Of a stretch of DNA of 64,000 bases, positions 1 through 8,254 are shown in pieces. The stretch covers positions 4,892,001-4,956,000 of the forward strand of contig CP020563.1 of NCBI GenBank assembly GCA_002082585.1, given 5' to 3'. The DNA is from Kitasatospora albolonga. Lineage in GTDB: Bacteria; Actinomycetota; Actinomycetes; Streptomycetales; Streptomycetaceae. A program made the position numbers and the translations under genes. The notes below the pieces were generated by a model. It did no database searches. It saw only the letters and a list, made by a program, of their open reading frames with translations, and was not told where the DNA came from. The first letter of the stretch is position 1; each line of letters opens with the position of its first letter.

Positions 1-460
1 CACACGGTGCGGGTGTGTGCAGGGCGGAGCTAAGGTTCTGGGTAGCCACGGGATCGGCTTTCTGGGTTGCGATCTTGCGGTCAGACCCCGGCACTGGTGT
101 TGTCATCACCGTGTCGGGGTCGCTTGGTTCTTGAACCGTAAGCAGTCCTCACGCTCCGCCGCAAGCTGTCACGATTAGTCATACTTCCCCAGCTGTGCGA
201 GGGGAGGGAGGTGGGGGAGGTTTTCCCCAACCCCCCTGTTGTGGCCGCCGGTTAAAGAAGGCGCTCGAACCCCGAAGCTTGTGTCCCGACACCCGTGTCC
301 CGAGGCCCGAGGCCCGAGGCCCAAGGGCCGAGCTTCGGGCCCCGTGCCCCGCATCACTGCCTCGGCCACCTGCCCTCGGGAGAACTCCGCGCGTGGGCTC
401 GGAGTTCGGCTGCCGAGGTGGCGGGTTGTCCTGGCCGGGCGCGGACGTCATGATCGCGGC

Positions 461-835
461 ATGGCTGAGGAGACGGTGGTCGAGAAGACCTGGCGGGGGA
501 TATTGGAGAGGCGTCCCGGGGCGCGACTGGGGGAGCCCGCGGTCATAGAGGCCGCCTACGCCGAACCGCGGTTGCGGGCCTTGTTCCCTTTTCCGAGTCA
601 TGGGGCGCTCAACTTCCACCGGAACACGCAGGACCCGTGGAGCAACGACCTGCCGTTCATCGTGGGTGACGCGAAATCGTGCACCGTGTACGCGCCGCTG
701 GGCGTGCCGCAGCGTGTCCTGGGTGCATCACTCACACCGCAGGAGGCGGCTGCGTTGGTCGTGGCCCATCTGCCCCTTGGCTGTGGCCCGGCCTTCGACG
801 GGCCGTGGCCCCCACCGAAGAACTCCATCGACTGA
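461..835 (+). CDS. DUF6193-like protein
   Basis: Small 124-residue protein. The central pattern, a conserved Ala-Ala-Tyr-Ala-Glu followed by a Leu-Phe-Pro-Phe-x-Ser-His-Gly motif (about residues 28-48), resembles the DUF6193 family, which is often annotated as natural-product associated without a known reaction. I recognise it by memory of that motif only. The ATG at 461 was chosen because it begins the conserved-looking part; the frame is open upstream to 239, but that stretch reads as low-complexity non-coding sequence. No strong ribosome binding site is visible. It has no counterpart in the right duplication copy, so it was lost there or gained here. Confidence 0.55.
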   Translation: MAEETVVEKTWRGILERRPGARLGEPAVIEAAYAEPRLRALFPFPSHGALNFHRNTQDPWSNDLPFIVGDAKSCTVYAPLGVPQRVLGASLTPQEAAALVVAHLPLGCGPAFDGPWPPPKNSID

Positions 836-1080
836 ACCAGCCGCCGAGCTGCCGTGCCGGTCCGAACGGTCAAGCTCCGCTGAGACGGGACACCCGGACC
901 CCGTCCTCGTACCCTCGCACGAGGGAACCGGCCGGACCCGAAGCCCGGAACCCGGAGCTTGAGACCCGGGCTTCGGCCGCATCCGTCGGGGGCCGCCGAG
1001 GAAGGCGGACCGGGGGCGAGGGGTGTTCCCCACGCGGCCGGAGACGGTGAGGTGGTGAGGGAACGAGGGAGTGAATCGGC

Positions 1081-1815
1081 TTGGCAGAGATCGAAGTTCC
1101 GGGGCCTGAGCCCGACTGGCAGCCGGCCACGCAGCCGTCGTACGGCACCGGCAGGAACCCTGCTCATCAGTTCAGCGTCTGGGAGCATTCCGTCCACCTG
1201 TTCCAGATGATCGGCGTGCTGGCGCTGCCGGTGCAGCCCGTGGCCGAGCGGCTGCGTCTGGTCGTGGAGCGGTCGTGGGACGGGCTGGACAGCCTCGACG
1301 CCGTCCTGTTCGAGCTACGAGGTTTCGGCTTCGCGATCAGCAAGCACGACGGCAACCCGGTCGGCGTCTCGTACGTCTGGCTCACCATGCCGCACGAGCA
1401 GGCCGACCAGGCTCTGGACACCCTCCTGGAGGTGGTCGGGATCGGGGAGGACGCCGTCGTGTTCCGGGGGAATCCGCATGAGGGTCCCGGTGAGGGCCTC
1501 GGCGGGGGCTGCGGTGGGAACCTCGGTGGGAGCTCCGGTGAGGGCCCTGGTAAAGGCTCCGGTGAGGATCTCGGCGAGCGGATCGGTCCGGCGCGGATCG
1601 GCCCTGCGCGGGACGGTCCGGCGCGGGACGGTGGCGCTCTGGGCTGCGGTTCGCCGGATGGTGGTTCTTCGGACGGTGGGTCTCCGGATAGTGGCTCTTC
1701 GGACGGCGGCTCCCCAGGTGACGGCACAGGTGGCACCTCGTCGGCCTCGCTCCGGGCGTGGTTCCGGCGTGCCCTCCGTACGGCAAGAGCCTCCGGCTTC
1801 CCGTTCCGGAAGTAG
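1081..1815 (+). CDS. Hypothetical protein with Gly/Ser/Asp repeat tail
   Basis: 244 residues from a TTG start. Residues 1-135 look like a folded domain with no family I recognise. Residues 136-225 are low complexity: GEGPGEGLGG-type, IGPARDGPARDG-type and SPDGGSSDGGS-type repeats, followed by a basic C-terminus. The tail may be a linker. The stop codon lies inside the loop of a terminator hairpin (1780-1829). A frameshifted, partly deleted relative is at about 5080-5552. Start choice is uncertain because no clear Shine-Dalgarno precedes it. Confidence 0.5.
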   Translation: MAEIEVPGPEPDWQPATQPSYGTGRNPAHQFSVWEHSVHLFQMIGVLALPVQPVAERLRLVVERSWDGLDSLDAVLFELRGFGFAISKHDGNPVGVSYVWLTMPHEQADQALDTLLEVVGIGEDAVVFRGNPHEGPGEGLGGGCGGNLGGSSGEGPGKGSGEDLGERIGPARIGPARDGPARDGGALGCGSPDGGSSDGGSPDSGSSDGGSPGDGTGGTSSASLRAWFRRALRTARASGFPFRK

Positions 1816-1829
1816 GAGGCTCTTGCCGT
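1780..1829. terminator. Bidirectional hairpin between convergent genes
   Basis: A perfect 15-bp inverted repeat (1780-1794 with 1815-1829) with a 20-base loop lies between a plus-strand gene and the minus-strand DUF397 gene. The right duplication copy has the equivalent hairpin. Confidence 0.7.
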
Positions 1830-1861
1830 CGTACGGCCGTGGGCCGATGTCCGTCGGGCCG

Positions 1862-2089
1862 TCAGGCGGCGTCGAACCCGCCGGACCGTACGCCCGCGAC
1901 GAAGGAGGTGAACGCGGCGGCGGGGATGGTGAGGACGGGGCCGGTGGTGTCGTTCTTGGAGTCGCGGACGGGGACGATGCCGTGCGGGGCGGCGGCCAGG
2001 TTGGTGGCGACCTCGACGCACGCGCCGCCGTTTTCGCTGTACGAGGACGTGAACCAGCGGGGGGTTTCGGTGTCGGCCCTCATCGTCAC
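1862..2089 (-). CDS. DUF397 protein, orphan copy
   Basis: 75-residue DUF397 protein with the characteristic W-x-x-SSYS-x-NGGACVEVA motif near the N-terminus and a VRDSK motif in the middle. In Streptomyces these proteins usually sit beside an XRE/DUF5753 regulator and modulate it (BldB/WhiJ-type systems). Here no XRE gene lies upstream; the next sequence is the CRISPR array. The GTG at 2089 is preceded by GAAAGGG at the same spacing as in the paralogue ending at 5867, so I prefer it to the ATG at 2083. The paralogue at 5652-5867 is nearly identical after the first residues. Confidence 0.85.
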   Translation of the reverse strand: MTMRADTETPRWFTSSYSENGGACVEVATNLAAAPHGIVPVRDSKNDTTGPVLTIPAAAFTSFVAGVRSGGFDAA

Positions 2090-2240
2090 GGGGTGCCCTT
2101 TCGTCGGTGGCCCGGTCAGTTCATGGGCAGGGATACCCACGCTTGAGGCGGCGAACGCGTCACTGGCCGAGCTGGTGGTGCGGGTGGGTTGATCAGCAGG
2201 TGCGCGGGACCACGGGGTGACGCGATGAAGGCCCCTGGAG

Positions 2241-3245
2241 CAAGGTGCCCCCGCGTGCGCGGGGACGACGTCGCGGACGAACTCACCGCAGTGGGTTGGA
2301 CGGGAACACCCCCGCGTGCGCGGGGACGACTCGATGGTCACGCGGTCCTTCTTCCGTACGGGGGGAACACCCCCGCGTGCGCGGGGACGACTTCTCCGCG
2401 AAAAGGCACAGGTGCCAGTAGTGGGGAACACCCCCGCGTGCGCGGGGACGACGCGTCCGGGGCGCTGACCGGGCCGACGGTCGAGGGAACACCCCCGCGT
2501 GCGCGGGGACGACCTCGCCCTCCTTGAGGGCTTCTACCGCGGACTGGGAACACCCCCGCGTGCGCGGGGACGACAAGCACTCCAGGTACTGAGAGAAGTT
2601 CTGATCAGGAACACCCCCGCGTGCGCGGGGACGACGACCGCGACGACTGCGACACCGACTGATGGCCGGGAACACCCCCGCGTGCGCGGGGACGACCGGG
2701 GGGAGCTGTCGGTCGGCTCCCGCTCTGCGGGAACACCCCCGCGTGCGCGGGGACGACTCCTCCCACCCCCGGCCAAGCAGCGGCCGGGCGGGAACACCCC
2801 CGCGTGCGCGGGGACGACGCGATCCCCGAGGGCTACGACGGCTGGTGGACGGGAACACCCCCGCGTGCGCGGGGACGACCGTACGCCCGCTCAGAGCAGG
2901 ACGGGCTTGATGGGAACACCCCCGCGTGCGCGGGGACGACTCTCGTACGCTCGTCACAGAGCAACGTCCTCGGGGAACACCCCCGCGTGCGCGGGGACGA
3001 CGCTACTCCCTTAGCCCTCGCGGAGGCGGACAAGGGAACACCCCCGCGTGCGCGGGGACGACGCGGCGCGCAGGCGGCGGGTAGTGTGCTGGGTGGGAAC
3101 ACCCCCGCGTGCGCGGGGACGACACCTCGGGGCGCATCGGGATCGACTCGAACGCGGGAACACCCCCGCGTGCGCGGGGACGACCACCCGTGCAAGACCG
3201 GCCGGGCCAGCGCCAAGGGAACACCCCCGCGTGCGCGGGGACGAC
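2241..3245 (-). CRISPR. Orphan type I-E CRISPR array, 17 repeats
   Basis: Seventeen 29-bp repeats start every 61 bp from 2241 to 3217, separated by 16 unique spacers of exactly 32 bp. On the plus strand the unit begins GGGAACAC and ends GGGGACGAC around a CCCCGCG/CGCGGGG stem. Read on the minus strand it begins GTCGTCCCCGCG and ends GTGTTCCC, the usual type I-E orientation, so transcription should run right to left. The leftmost repeat (2241-2269) has about seven changes in its first eight plus-strand bases, as expected of a leader-distal terminal repeat. The repeat at 2607 has one changed base. No cas gene is present in the window. Confidence 0.97.
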
Positions 3246-3544
3246 AGTTCGTGACCTGCGGGTTTATGTGGCCAGGGGCTCGTTTTTACTTACTTCTTGA
3301 GAAACGGGCATTTCTCCCCCATCGGGCGGTCAGGCCGAGCCGGAAGCTGCCTCTCCTCGCGGGCCGGAGGCTCGTTCTCTCCGCAGATTAGTCACTGCGC
3401 ATCAGGGGCCGGGAGGGTTCGTGGCTTTCCGTTGCTTCTCATGGTCCCGGGGCCCCTGGTTTCTGCCAGGGTTGTGCGGGAGGCGTTGTCAGGTTCCAGG
3501 GCAAGGTACTTGGGTGATCCCGTGTGATCCCGTGCTGCTGGTTC
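3246..3544 (-). promoter_or_regulatory. Probable CRISPR leader; otherwise empty
   Basis: The 60-70 bases beside the last repeat are unusually AT-rich for this genome (around 3275-3315, with runs of T and ACTTACTTCTTG), which fits a leader reading leftward into the array. I see no gene in this stretch; the overlapping open frames are short and lack coding character. Leader function is inferred from repeat orientation and base composition. Confidence 0.6.
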
Positions 3545-4636
3545 TCAGACGGGTTTGAGGAGGTCGCGGAGGTTGGCCATGTGTGCCTTGATGTCGGTGA
3601 CTTCGGTGGGTTGGGTCGGGGTTTCGTTGGTGTGGGTGGTGCGGCAGGGGCGGCAGAGGCCGTCGGGGAGGGCTTGTGGTGGGCCGGGGCGGCCGCAGTC
3701 GGTGCATTCCATGAGGATGCGGCGGGTGGGGGTGGTGGGGGTGTTCTCGGTCGGTAGGTGGGGCGGCATTTTGTCGGTGAGGCGGCGGCGGATGAGGCCG
3801 GCGGGGTGGTCGATCGTGGTGGGGAGTCCTGCGGTGAGGGCGTTGGTGAGGTAGTCGGTGCTGACGCCCCGGTTGAGCCATTGGGTGGCCTGGGCTTCGA
3901 GGGTGGCGCAGTCGTCGGCGGAGAGCGTGAGGCGGTGGTCGGTGCGGCCCAGGCGGGCCAGGGCGAGGTAGGCGGGGGAAGGGCCCGTTTCGGGGGTCTG
4001 GGGTGCTGCCGGGGCCGCGTCTGGGGTGGGAGGTGTGGGTGCGGTGTTTGGGGCCTGAAGCGGGGTGCGTTGCTGCGGTACGGCGGTGGCTTCGGGGTCC
4101 TGGACCGGCCCGGGGCCCTGCATCAGCCCGGGGTCCTGGGCCAGCCCGGGGTCCTGGGCCAGCCCGGGGTCCTGGATCGGCCCGGGGTCCTGGGCCGGCC
4201 CGGGGGTCTCCGGTGCGGGTGGGGGCTCCTCATCCGGGGCGCACGGAGGTGGTGGAGTGGTCGCTTTCGGTGCGGGGGCCGCTGCCTTCGTGGCGGTTTC
4301 GGTGGCGAGGTAGGTGTTCCACCACTCGTTGTCGCGTGCTGTGCGGGACCAGAAGGTGCGGAAGACCCAGCGGGTTTCGTCGCCCGTGCCGACCGGGCAC
4401 CGTACGCGCCGTAAATGGCCCGCCACCGACAGGGCCGTCAGGGCGGTGGAGATCGCCTGCTGGCCGTAGAGCGGGAGCTGCTTCGCCAGTTGCTTTACGC
4501 TCATCGCCGCGCCGTCGGGGAGGTGGTCGACGAACCCGGCCACGTACCGCTCGCGTGTGGGGAGCAGTGCGAAGTCGTGCCGTGTACGCGGGGGTTGGTC
4601 GGGGGTGGAGCGCTTGCCGTAGCCGGGGTTGGCCAT
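3545..4636 (-). CDS. Winged-helix protein with QDPG repeats and zinc ribbon
   Basis: 363 residues if started at the ATG at 4636; the frame continues to a GTG at 4696 inside the duplicated block. Residues about 20-105 (opening GYGKRSTPDQPPRTRHDF, then a helix-turn-helix around SVKQLAKQLPLYGQQAISTA) look like a MarR-like winged helix. A Pro-rich linker follows with about six QDPG-type pentads (about 160-185). Near the C-terminus are two CxxC pairs (CTDC and CRPC), a small zinc ribbon. Function is unknown; DNA binding is inferred. It sits where cas genes would normally lie beside a leader, but shows no Cas signature. Confidence 0.75.
   Translation of the reverse strand: MANPGYGKRSTPDQPPRTRHDFALLPTRERYVAGFVDHLPDGAAMSVKQLAKQLPLYGQQAISTALTALSVAGHLRRVRCPVGTGDETRWVFRTFWSRTARDNEWWNTYLATETATKAAAPAPKATTPPPPCAPDEEPPPAPETPGPAQDPGPIQDPGLAQDPGLAQDPGLMQGPGPVQDPEATAVPQQRTPLQAPNTAPTPPTPDAAPAAPQTPETGPSPAYLALARLGRTDHRLTLSADDCATLEAQATQWLNRGVSTDYLTNALTAGLPTTIDHPAGLIRRRLTDKMPPHLPTENTPTTPTRRILMECTDCGRPGPPQALPDGLCRPCRTTHTNETPTQPTEVTDIKAHMANLRDLLKPV
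4100..4206. repeat. 15-bp tandem repeat inside the HTH gene
   Basis: About seven degenerate copies of a 15-bp unit containing GGTCCTGGGCCAGCC run through the linker of the minus-strand HTH gene and encode AQDPG/IQDPG-type pentapeptides. Confidence 0.8.
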
Positions 4637-4990
4637 CGGGTACGTCGGGGAAAGTGCGGGGGCGCGCAGGGCGGAGCTAGGGTGTTGTGTAGCCACGGGA
4701 TCGGCTTTCTAGGGTTTCGATCTTGCGGTCAGACCCCGGCGTCGGTGCTTCCAACACCGTGTCGGGGTCGCTTAGTTCTCGAACCGTAAGCACTCGTGAC
4801 GCTCTGCCGCAAGCTGTCACGATTAGTCATACTTCCCCAGCTGTGACAGGGGAGGGGGGTAGGGAGGTTTTCCCAAACCCCCTGGTTTTCCCGCCGGTTA
4901 AAGAAGGCACTCGAACCTCGACGCTCGGGTCCCGACGCCCGTGTCCCGGGACCCGAGCTTCGGGCCGGGACCCCGCCCCCGTACCCTCAC

Positions 4991-5038
4991 CCGACTGAAC
5001 CGACTGAACCGACTGAACCGACTGAACCGACTGAACCG
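4991..5038. repeat. Five tandem copies of a 9-bp unit
   Basis: The unit CCGACTGAA is repeated exactly five times with a partial sixth. It lies just before the pseudogene in the right copy and is absent from the left copy. The frames reading through it (LNRLNR) have no other coding support. Confidence 0.95.
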
Positions 5039-5079
5039 GGGGCCCGAGGCTCAAGGCTCGGGGGTCGAGCCCCGGGGTC

Positions 5080-5552
5080 TGGGCCCGACTGGCAGCCAGC
5101 CACGCAGCCGCCCTACGGCACCGGCAGGAACCCTGCTCACCAGTTCAGAGTCTGGGGGCATTCCGGTCCACCTGTGCCGGTGCAGCCCGTGGCCGAGCGG
5201 CTGCGTCTGATCGTGGGGCGGTCGTGGGGCGGTCGTGGGGTGGGCTGGACAGCCTCGATGTCGTTTTGTTCGAGCTGCGCGGTTTCAGTTCGCGATCAGC
5301 AAGCACGACGGGAATCCCGTCGGCGTCTCGTACGTCCCGCTCACCCTGCCGCACAAGCAGGCCGACAAGGGCCTGGACACACTCCTGGAAGTGGTCGTCG
5401 GGATCGGCGAGGATGCCGTCGCCTTCCGTGGAGACGCCCACTCGGCGCCGGATGCGGGCCCCCGGACGCGAAGCCGGGGAGTTGGTGCGGACCTCGGTGC
5501 TGCCTCGTCCGCTTCTCCCCGGGCGCCGTTCCGGCGTGCCATCGGCCGGTAG
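5080..5552 (+). pseudogene. Broken relative of the 1081-1815 gene
   Basis: Aligned with 1095-1480, this copy lacks about 26 bases (those after the shared CACCTG near 5170), has a small GGTCGTGGGGC duplication near 5217-5238, and has lost one base near 5288, so the frame is broken. The intact part from about 5284 on still encodes FAISKHDGNPVGVSYV-like sequence matching the left gene. The Gly/Ser-rich tail is replaced by a short unrelated end. Confidence 0.75.
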
Positions 5553-5579
5553 CGGTTTCGTACCGCAGTGACGGTCATG

Positions 5580-5624
5580 ACAAGAGCCTCCTGCTTCCCC
5601 GATGCGGGAGCTGGAGGCTCTTGT
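5580..5624. terminator. Hairpin between pseudogene and DUF397 gene
   Basis: A 12-bp perfect inverted repeat (5580-5591 with 5613-5624), equivalent to the hairpin at 1780-1829. It probably ends transcription from both sides. Confidence 0.65.
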
Positions 5625-5651
5625 TGTCCGGCCGGGCCGTCCGTCGGACCC

Positions 5652-5867
5652 TCAGGCGGCGTCGAACCCGCCGGACCGTACGCCCGCGACGAAGGAAGTG
5701 AACGCGGCGGCGGGGATGGCCAGCACCGGGCCGGTGGTGTCGTTCTTGGAGTCGCGGACGGGGACGATGCCGTGCGGGGCGGCGGCCAGGTTGGTGGCGA
5801 CCTCGACGCACGCGCCGCCGTTGTCGCTGTACGAGGACGTGAACCAGCGGGGGGTTTCGGTTGTCAC
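5652..5867 (-). CDS. DUF397 protein coupled to XRE regulator
   Basis: 71-residue DUF397 protein, almost the same as the orphan at 1862-2089. Its GTG start overlaps the stop of the upstream XRE gene in a GTGA tetranucleotide, so the pair is translationally coupled. Such pairs act in Streptomyces development and small-molecule regulation, with the DUF397 partner thought to bind or antagonise the XRE protein. Role by family knowledge; pairing seen in the sequence. Confidence 0.9.
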   Translation of the reverse strand: MTTETPRWFTSSYSDNGGACVEVATNLAAAPHGIVPVRDSKNDTTGPVLAIPAAAFTSFVAGVRSGGFDAA

Positions 5868-6751
5868 GTGATGCCCTTTCGCAACTGCTTGACGATGTCG
5901 ACGGAGGCCGCCTGCGAGGGCGCTACCGCCTGCATCCGATGGTAGTCCGTGTGCAAGGGGAGCACAGCGGTCATTTCCCGTTCGACGTAGCCCTGTTGCG
6001 CGGATTCGGCGTACGACGCGAGTGAGCGGTCCACCATGGTCAGGATGTAGACCGGCAGGTTGAAGGGGCGGCGCTCCCCGAGGCTGAACGGGACCGCCTG
6101 GAGGATCGTGTTGGGCAGGTCGGCGAAGTCGATGAGGTGCTCGTACTGCGCCTTCATGACCTCGGGGCCGCCGACCGGGCGGAGCAGGCAGCTCTCGTCC
6201 AGCATGGCGAAAACCATCGTCTCCCGGCCCGCGAAGACCGCCTCCTGGCGCTGCGCGGTGACCGCGACCCGCTCCTTGGCCTGCTCGGGGGTGATGGCCC
6301 CGCGCCGGACGGCGCTCTCCGCGAGGACCGTCGCGTACTCCGGGGTCTGGAGCAGGCCCGGGACGACTCCGACCTCGTACAGCCGGATCTCCGCCGCCCG
6401 CTGCTCCAGGCGCAGGTACTCCGGGAAGCCCGCCAGCAGGCTGCCCTGCTTGATCGCCCGCCACTCCCGCTCGAAGGAGTCGGGGCTGCCGACCAGGCCG
6501 AAGATCTGATCGGCCCGTCGTGAGAAGGGGAGGGTTGCGGACTTGCGGCCAGTTTCCATCGCCGAGATGTGCCTGCCCGTGCAGCCCGCCAGATCCCCCA
6601 GCTCGTCCTGGGTCCAGCCGCGCTCGTCGCGTAACCTGCGCAGTCGCGCACCGTACGCGGCCTGCGGGCTGGCTTCGGCATTCAACTGCTTCCGATACAC
6701 CAACGTGCCCTCCATTACGGCCAAGTTGAAGACCTTTCGACCGTAGGACAC
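5864..6751 (-). CDS. XRE regulator with DUF5753 (WhiJ-type)
   Basis: 295 residues. A helix-turn-helix occupies about residues 30-85 (LRRLRDERGWTQDELGDLAG, then a recognition helix around TGRHISAMETGRK). The rest matches the DUF5753 domain, with its LEQRAAEIRLYE and VPGLLQTPEYA signatures. The GTG at 6751 has GGGGAG seven bases upstream; an internal ATG at 6715 is less well placed. It is coupled to the DUF397 gene and divergent from 6794. A short inverted repeat, GTAGC-CGTATA-GCTAC (6766-6781), lies in the divergent region and could be its operator. Confidence 0.9.
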   Translation of the reverse strand: MSYGRKVFNLAVMEGTLVYRKQLNAEASPQAAYGARLRRLRDERGWTQDELGDLAGCTGRHISAMETGRKSATLPFSRRADQIFGLVGSPDSFEREWRAIKQGSLLAGFPEYLRLEQRAAEIRLYEVGVVPGLLQTPEYATVLAESAVRRGAITPEQAKERVAVTAQRQEAVFAGRETMVFAMLDESCLLRPVGGPEVMKAQYEHLIDFADLPNTILQAVPFSLGERRPFNLPVYILTMVDRSLASYAESAQQGYVEREMTAVLPLHTDYHRMQAVAPSQAASVDIVKQLRKGIT

Positions 6752-6765
6752 TCTGAGTCTCCCCG

Positions 6766-6781
6766 GTAGCCGTATAGCTAC
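6766..6781. promoter_or_regulatory. Candidate operator in divergent region
   Basis: Inverted repeat GTAGC-6-GTAGC complement (GTAGCCGTATAGCTAC) midway between the XRE gene and the plus-strand gene at 6794. Its position suits autoregulation by the XRE protein; this is inference. Confidence 0.4.
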
Positions 6782-6793
6782 AGAGAGGAGCCA

Positions 6794-7057
6794 ATGGTGT
6801 ACGGCGAGAACAAGTGCCCGAATCCGCAGGAACCTCCCCGCGTCCCGAATCGTGGCGCGGTCATGGTCGACACCAGCCTCGGGGACCGCGTGGGGGAGTT
6901 CCGGGGGTTGGCCGGTCCCTACTGGTCGCTGCGGCCCATCGGCGGCGGACGCGAGTGGACCGCGCGGCCCCAGGATGTCCGCCCCGCGCTCCCGATAGAG
7001 GAGATCCGCGCCAAGAACAATCGGATGAACGCCCGCAGTCGAGGTGAAGTGCTGTGA
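6794..7057 (+). CDS. Conserved small Streptomyces protein
   Basis: 87 residues, ATG with GAGGAG six bases upstream. The pattern DRVGEFRGLAGPYWSLRPIGGGREWTARPQ resembles a small Streptomyces family of unknown function often found beside XRE/DUF397 pairs. It overlaps the next gene by four bases (GTGA), so the two are probably one operon. I cannot assign a function. Confidence 0.7.
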   Translation: MVYGENKCPNPQEPPRVPNRGAVMVDTSLGDRVGEFRGLAGPYWSLRPIGGGREWTARPQDVRPALPIEEIRAKNNRMNARSRGEVL

Positions 7058-7587
7058 ACGCCTCTGCTCCGGTGGTCACTTGGCGGACCTTCGCTCCGGT
7101 GCCTGCCCGTCGTCGGTGCCCTGCTCCGGCGTCTGTACCCGCTCCCGTACCTGCTCCCGTACTCGTCTCTGTGCCTGCTCCCGCCCCTGCCCCCGTCCCC
7201 GTTCGTTGGTACGTTGCCGAGAGCAGCGCGGGCGATGCGGCGCGGTCCGTCCGGCTCGGCGGGATCATCGCCCCTACCCGGCGCCTCGCGCTCCGGTGGC
7301 TGCGGCGGCAGGCCCGGCGGTTCGCGGACGCGCTCGACCCCGACCCGTACACCTCCTGGATTCCGCCCCGCGCACTGCACCCGGTCGCGACCGGCACCCC
7401 GGGCGGCTCGCTCCCTGTCCCCAACGGTGCGCGGTACGACGCACCGGCCGAACTCCGGGCGTGGGCCGACAGTTTCCGCGAGCACGACTACGCGCTGCTG
7501 CGGCTCGCGGACGGGCTGCCGTACGAGTTCGTCGCCCGGGACCCTTCGGGCTGGTACGGGCTCGTGGTCCGTCCGCTGGCCCGGTAG
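7054..7587 (+). CDS. Hypothetical protein with PAPVPAPV repeats
   Basis: 177 residues from a GTG overlapping the previous stop. Residues about 15-50 are a Pro/Ala/Val repeat (PVPAPVL, PAPAPAPVPV), and the remainder is a basic and aromatic domain (RWYVAESSAGDAA to the end) that I do not recognise. It follows the small protein at 6794 with translational coupling. Confidence 0.6.
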   Translation: MNASAPVVTWRTFAPVPARRRCPAPASVPAPVPAPVLVSVPAPAPAPVPVRWYVAESSAGDAARSVRLGGIIAPTRRLALRWLRRQARRFADALDPDPYTSWIPPRALHPVATGTPGGSLPVPNGARYDAPAELRAWADSFREHDYALLRLADGLPYEFVARDPSGWYGLVVRPLAR

Positions 7588-7657
7588 TCGGACGTGCCTC
7601 TTCTTTCCCTCCCTGCCCCAACCCCCCTGCCCCCTCAACCATCGAGGATCGAACGAC

Positions 7658-8185
7658 GTGTTGCAGTGCACCGCATTCGCCGTAGTCCCGCCGATGGGCG
7701 CGCTCGCCGTGCTCACCGCCCTGAGCGTCGAACCCGGCCGGACGCCGGACATGCCCGAGCTGGACGACATGCTGCTGTGCGAACTCGGCGAGCACGGCGG
7801 GGAGATCGAGCACGCCGCGCAGCTCTGGTCGGCCGAGATGGCCGCCGCGCGGGACCTGTGGATGTTCTGGGCCGATACGGACACCGATACCGGTATGCGG
7901 CGCAAGTTCCGGTTCGCCGAACTGCCCCCGTGCCTCGCCGTCAAGCGCTATCTGGCCACCGACGAAAGGGAGGCGTGCCTCCTGTTCGACCAGCACTCGG
8001 CCCCGCACTCCTGGGACGTGACGGACCCGCTCGCGGACCTGATGGCGGAGCGGGTGAGGGAGGAGGTGCGGAGGGAGCGGGACGGGGATGAGGGTGAGGA
8101 CGGGGATGAGGGTGAGGACGGGGATGAGGGGGGCGAGGGAGAGAGTGGGGATGGAGGCGGCCGTCCGCCCGTGATTCCCGGGTAG
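7658..8185 (+). CDS. Hypothetical protein with acidic repeat tail
   Basis: 175 residues from a GTG at 7658 with GAGG upstream. The body (about residues 1-130) is unrecognised. The C-terminus carries DEGEDGDEGEDGDEGGEG, an 18-bp tandem repeat at the DNA level (about 8084-8140). It may form an operon with 6794 and 7054 (70-base gap). No membrane segment or signal peptide is seen. Confidence 0.55.
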   Translation: MLQCTAFAVVPPMGALAVLTALSVEPGRTPDMPELDDMLLCELGEHGGEIEHAAQLWSAEMAAARDLWMFWADTDTDTGMRRKFRFAELPPCLAVKRYLATDEREACLLFDQHSAPHSWDVTDPLADLMAERVREEVRRERDGDEGEDGDEGEDGDEGGEGESGDGGGRPPVIPG

Positions 8186-8254
8186 CTCGGCTGGGAACAG
8201 GGGTCGGCAACTCTGAGGTGCGGGTCCGGTTCTGTCGCCCCGGTGGAAACGCCG

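Larger units (their letters stand above)
20..2105. repeat. Left copy of a degenerate direct duplication
   Basis: This block resembles 4665-5882 in the same orientation. Matching stretches are 20-270 with 4665-4917, 1095-1480 with 5085-5445, and 1780-2105 with 5580-5882. The left copy is longer because it holds an extra gene at 461-835. The first 450 bases hold no gene I can support; they contain the duplicated upstream sequence, including a conserved stretch near 165-190 and G-rich runs. Between the copies lie the CRISPR array and one HTH gene. Confidence 0.8.
4665..5882. repeat. Right copy of the degenerate direct duplication
   Basis: Same orientation as 20-2105. It keeps the upstream non-coding block (4665-4917), a damaged version of the Gly/Ser-rich protein gene, the convergent hairpin and the DUF397 gene, but lacks the DUF6193-like gene. 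Beyond 5882 it continues into an XRE gene with no counterpart in the left copy. The stretch 4637-5079 holds no gene I can support. Confidence 0.8.

Noticed and set aside
2241..2269. Leftmost degenerate repeat as the leader-proximal end
   Set aside because: Type I-E repeats read as GTCGTCCCC on the minus strand, and decay at the terminal repeat with an AT-rich stretch on the other side both put the leader on the right.
2189..3391. Several open frames through the CRISPR array with PACAGTT or PPRARG repeats
   Set aside because: They are translations of the 29-bp repeat in different registers, and the repeat-spacer spacing is exact.
4941..5210. Protein with LNRLNRLNR repeats
   Set aside because: It is a frame through a 9-bp tandem repeat and a pseudogene, with no other coding support.
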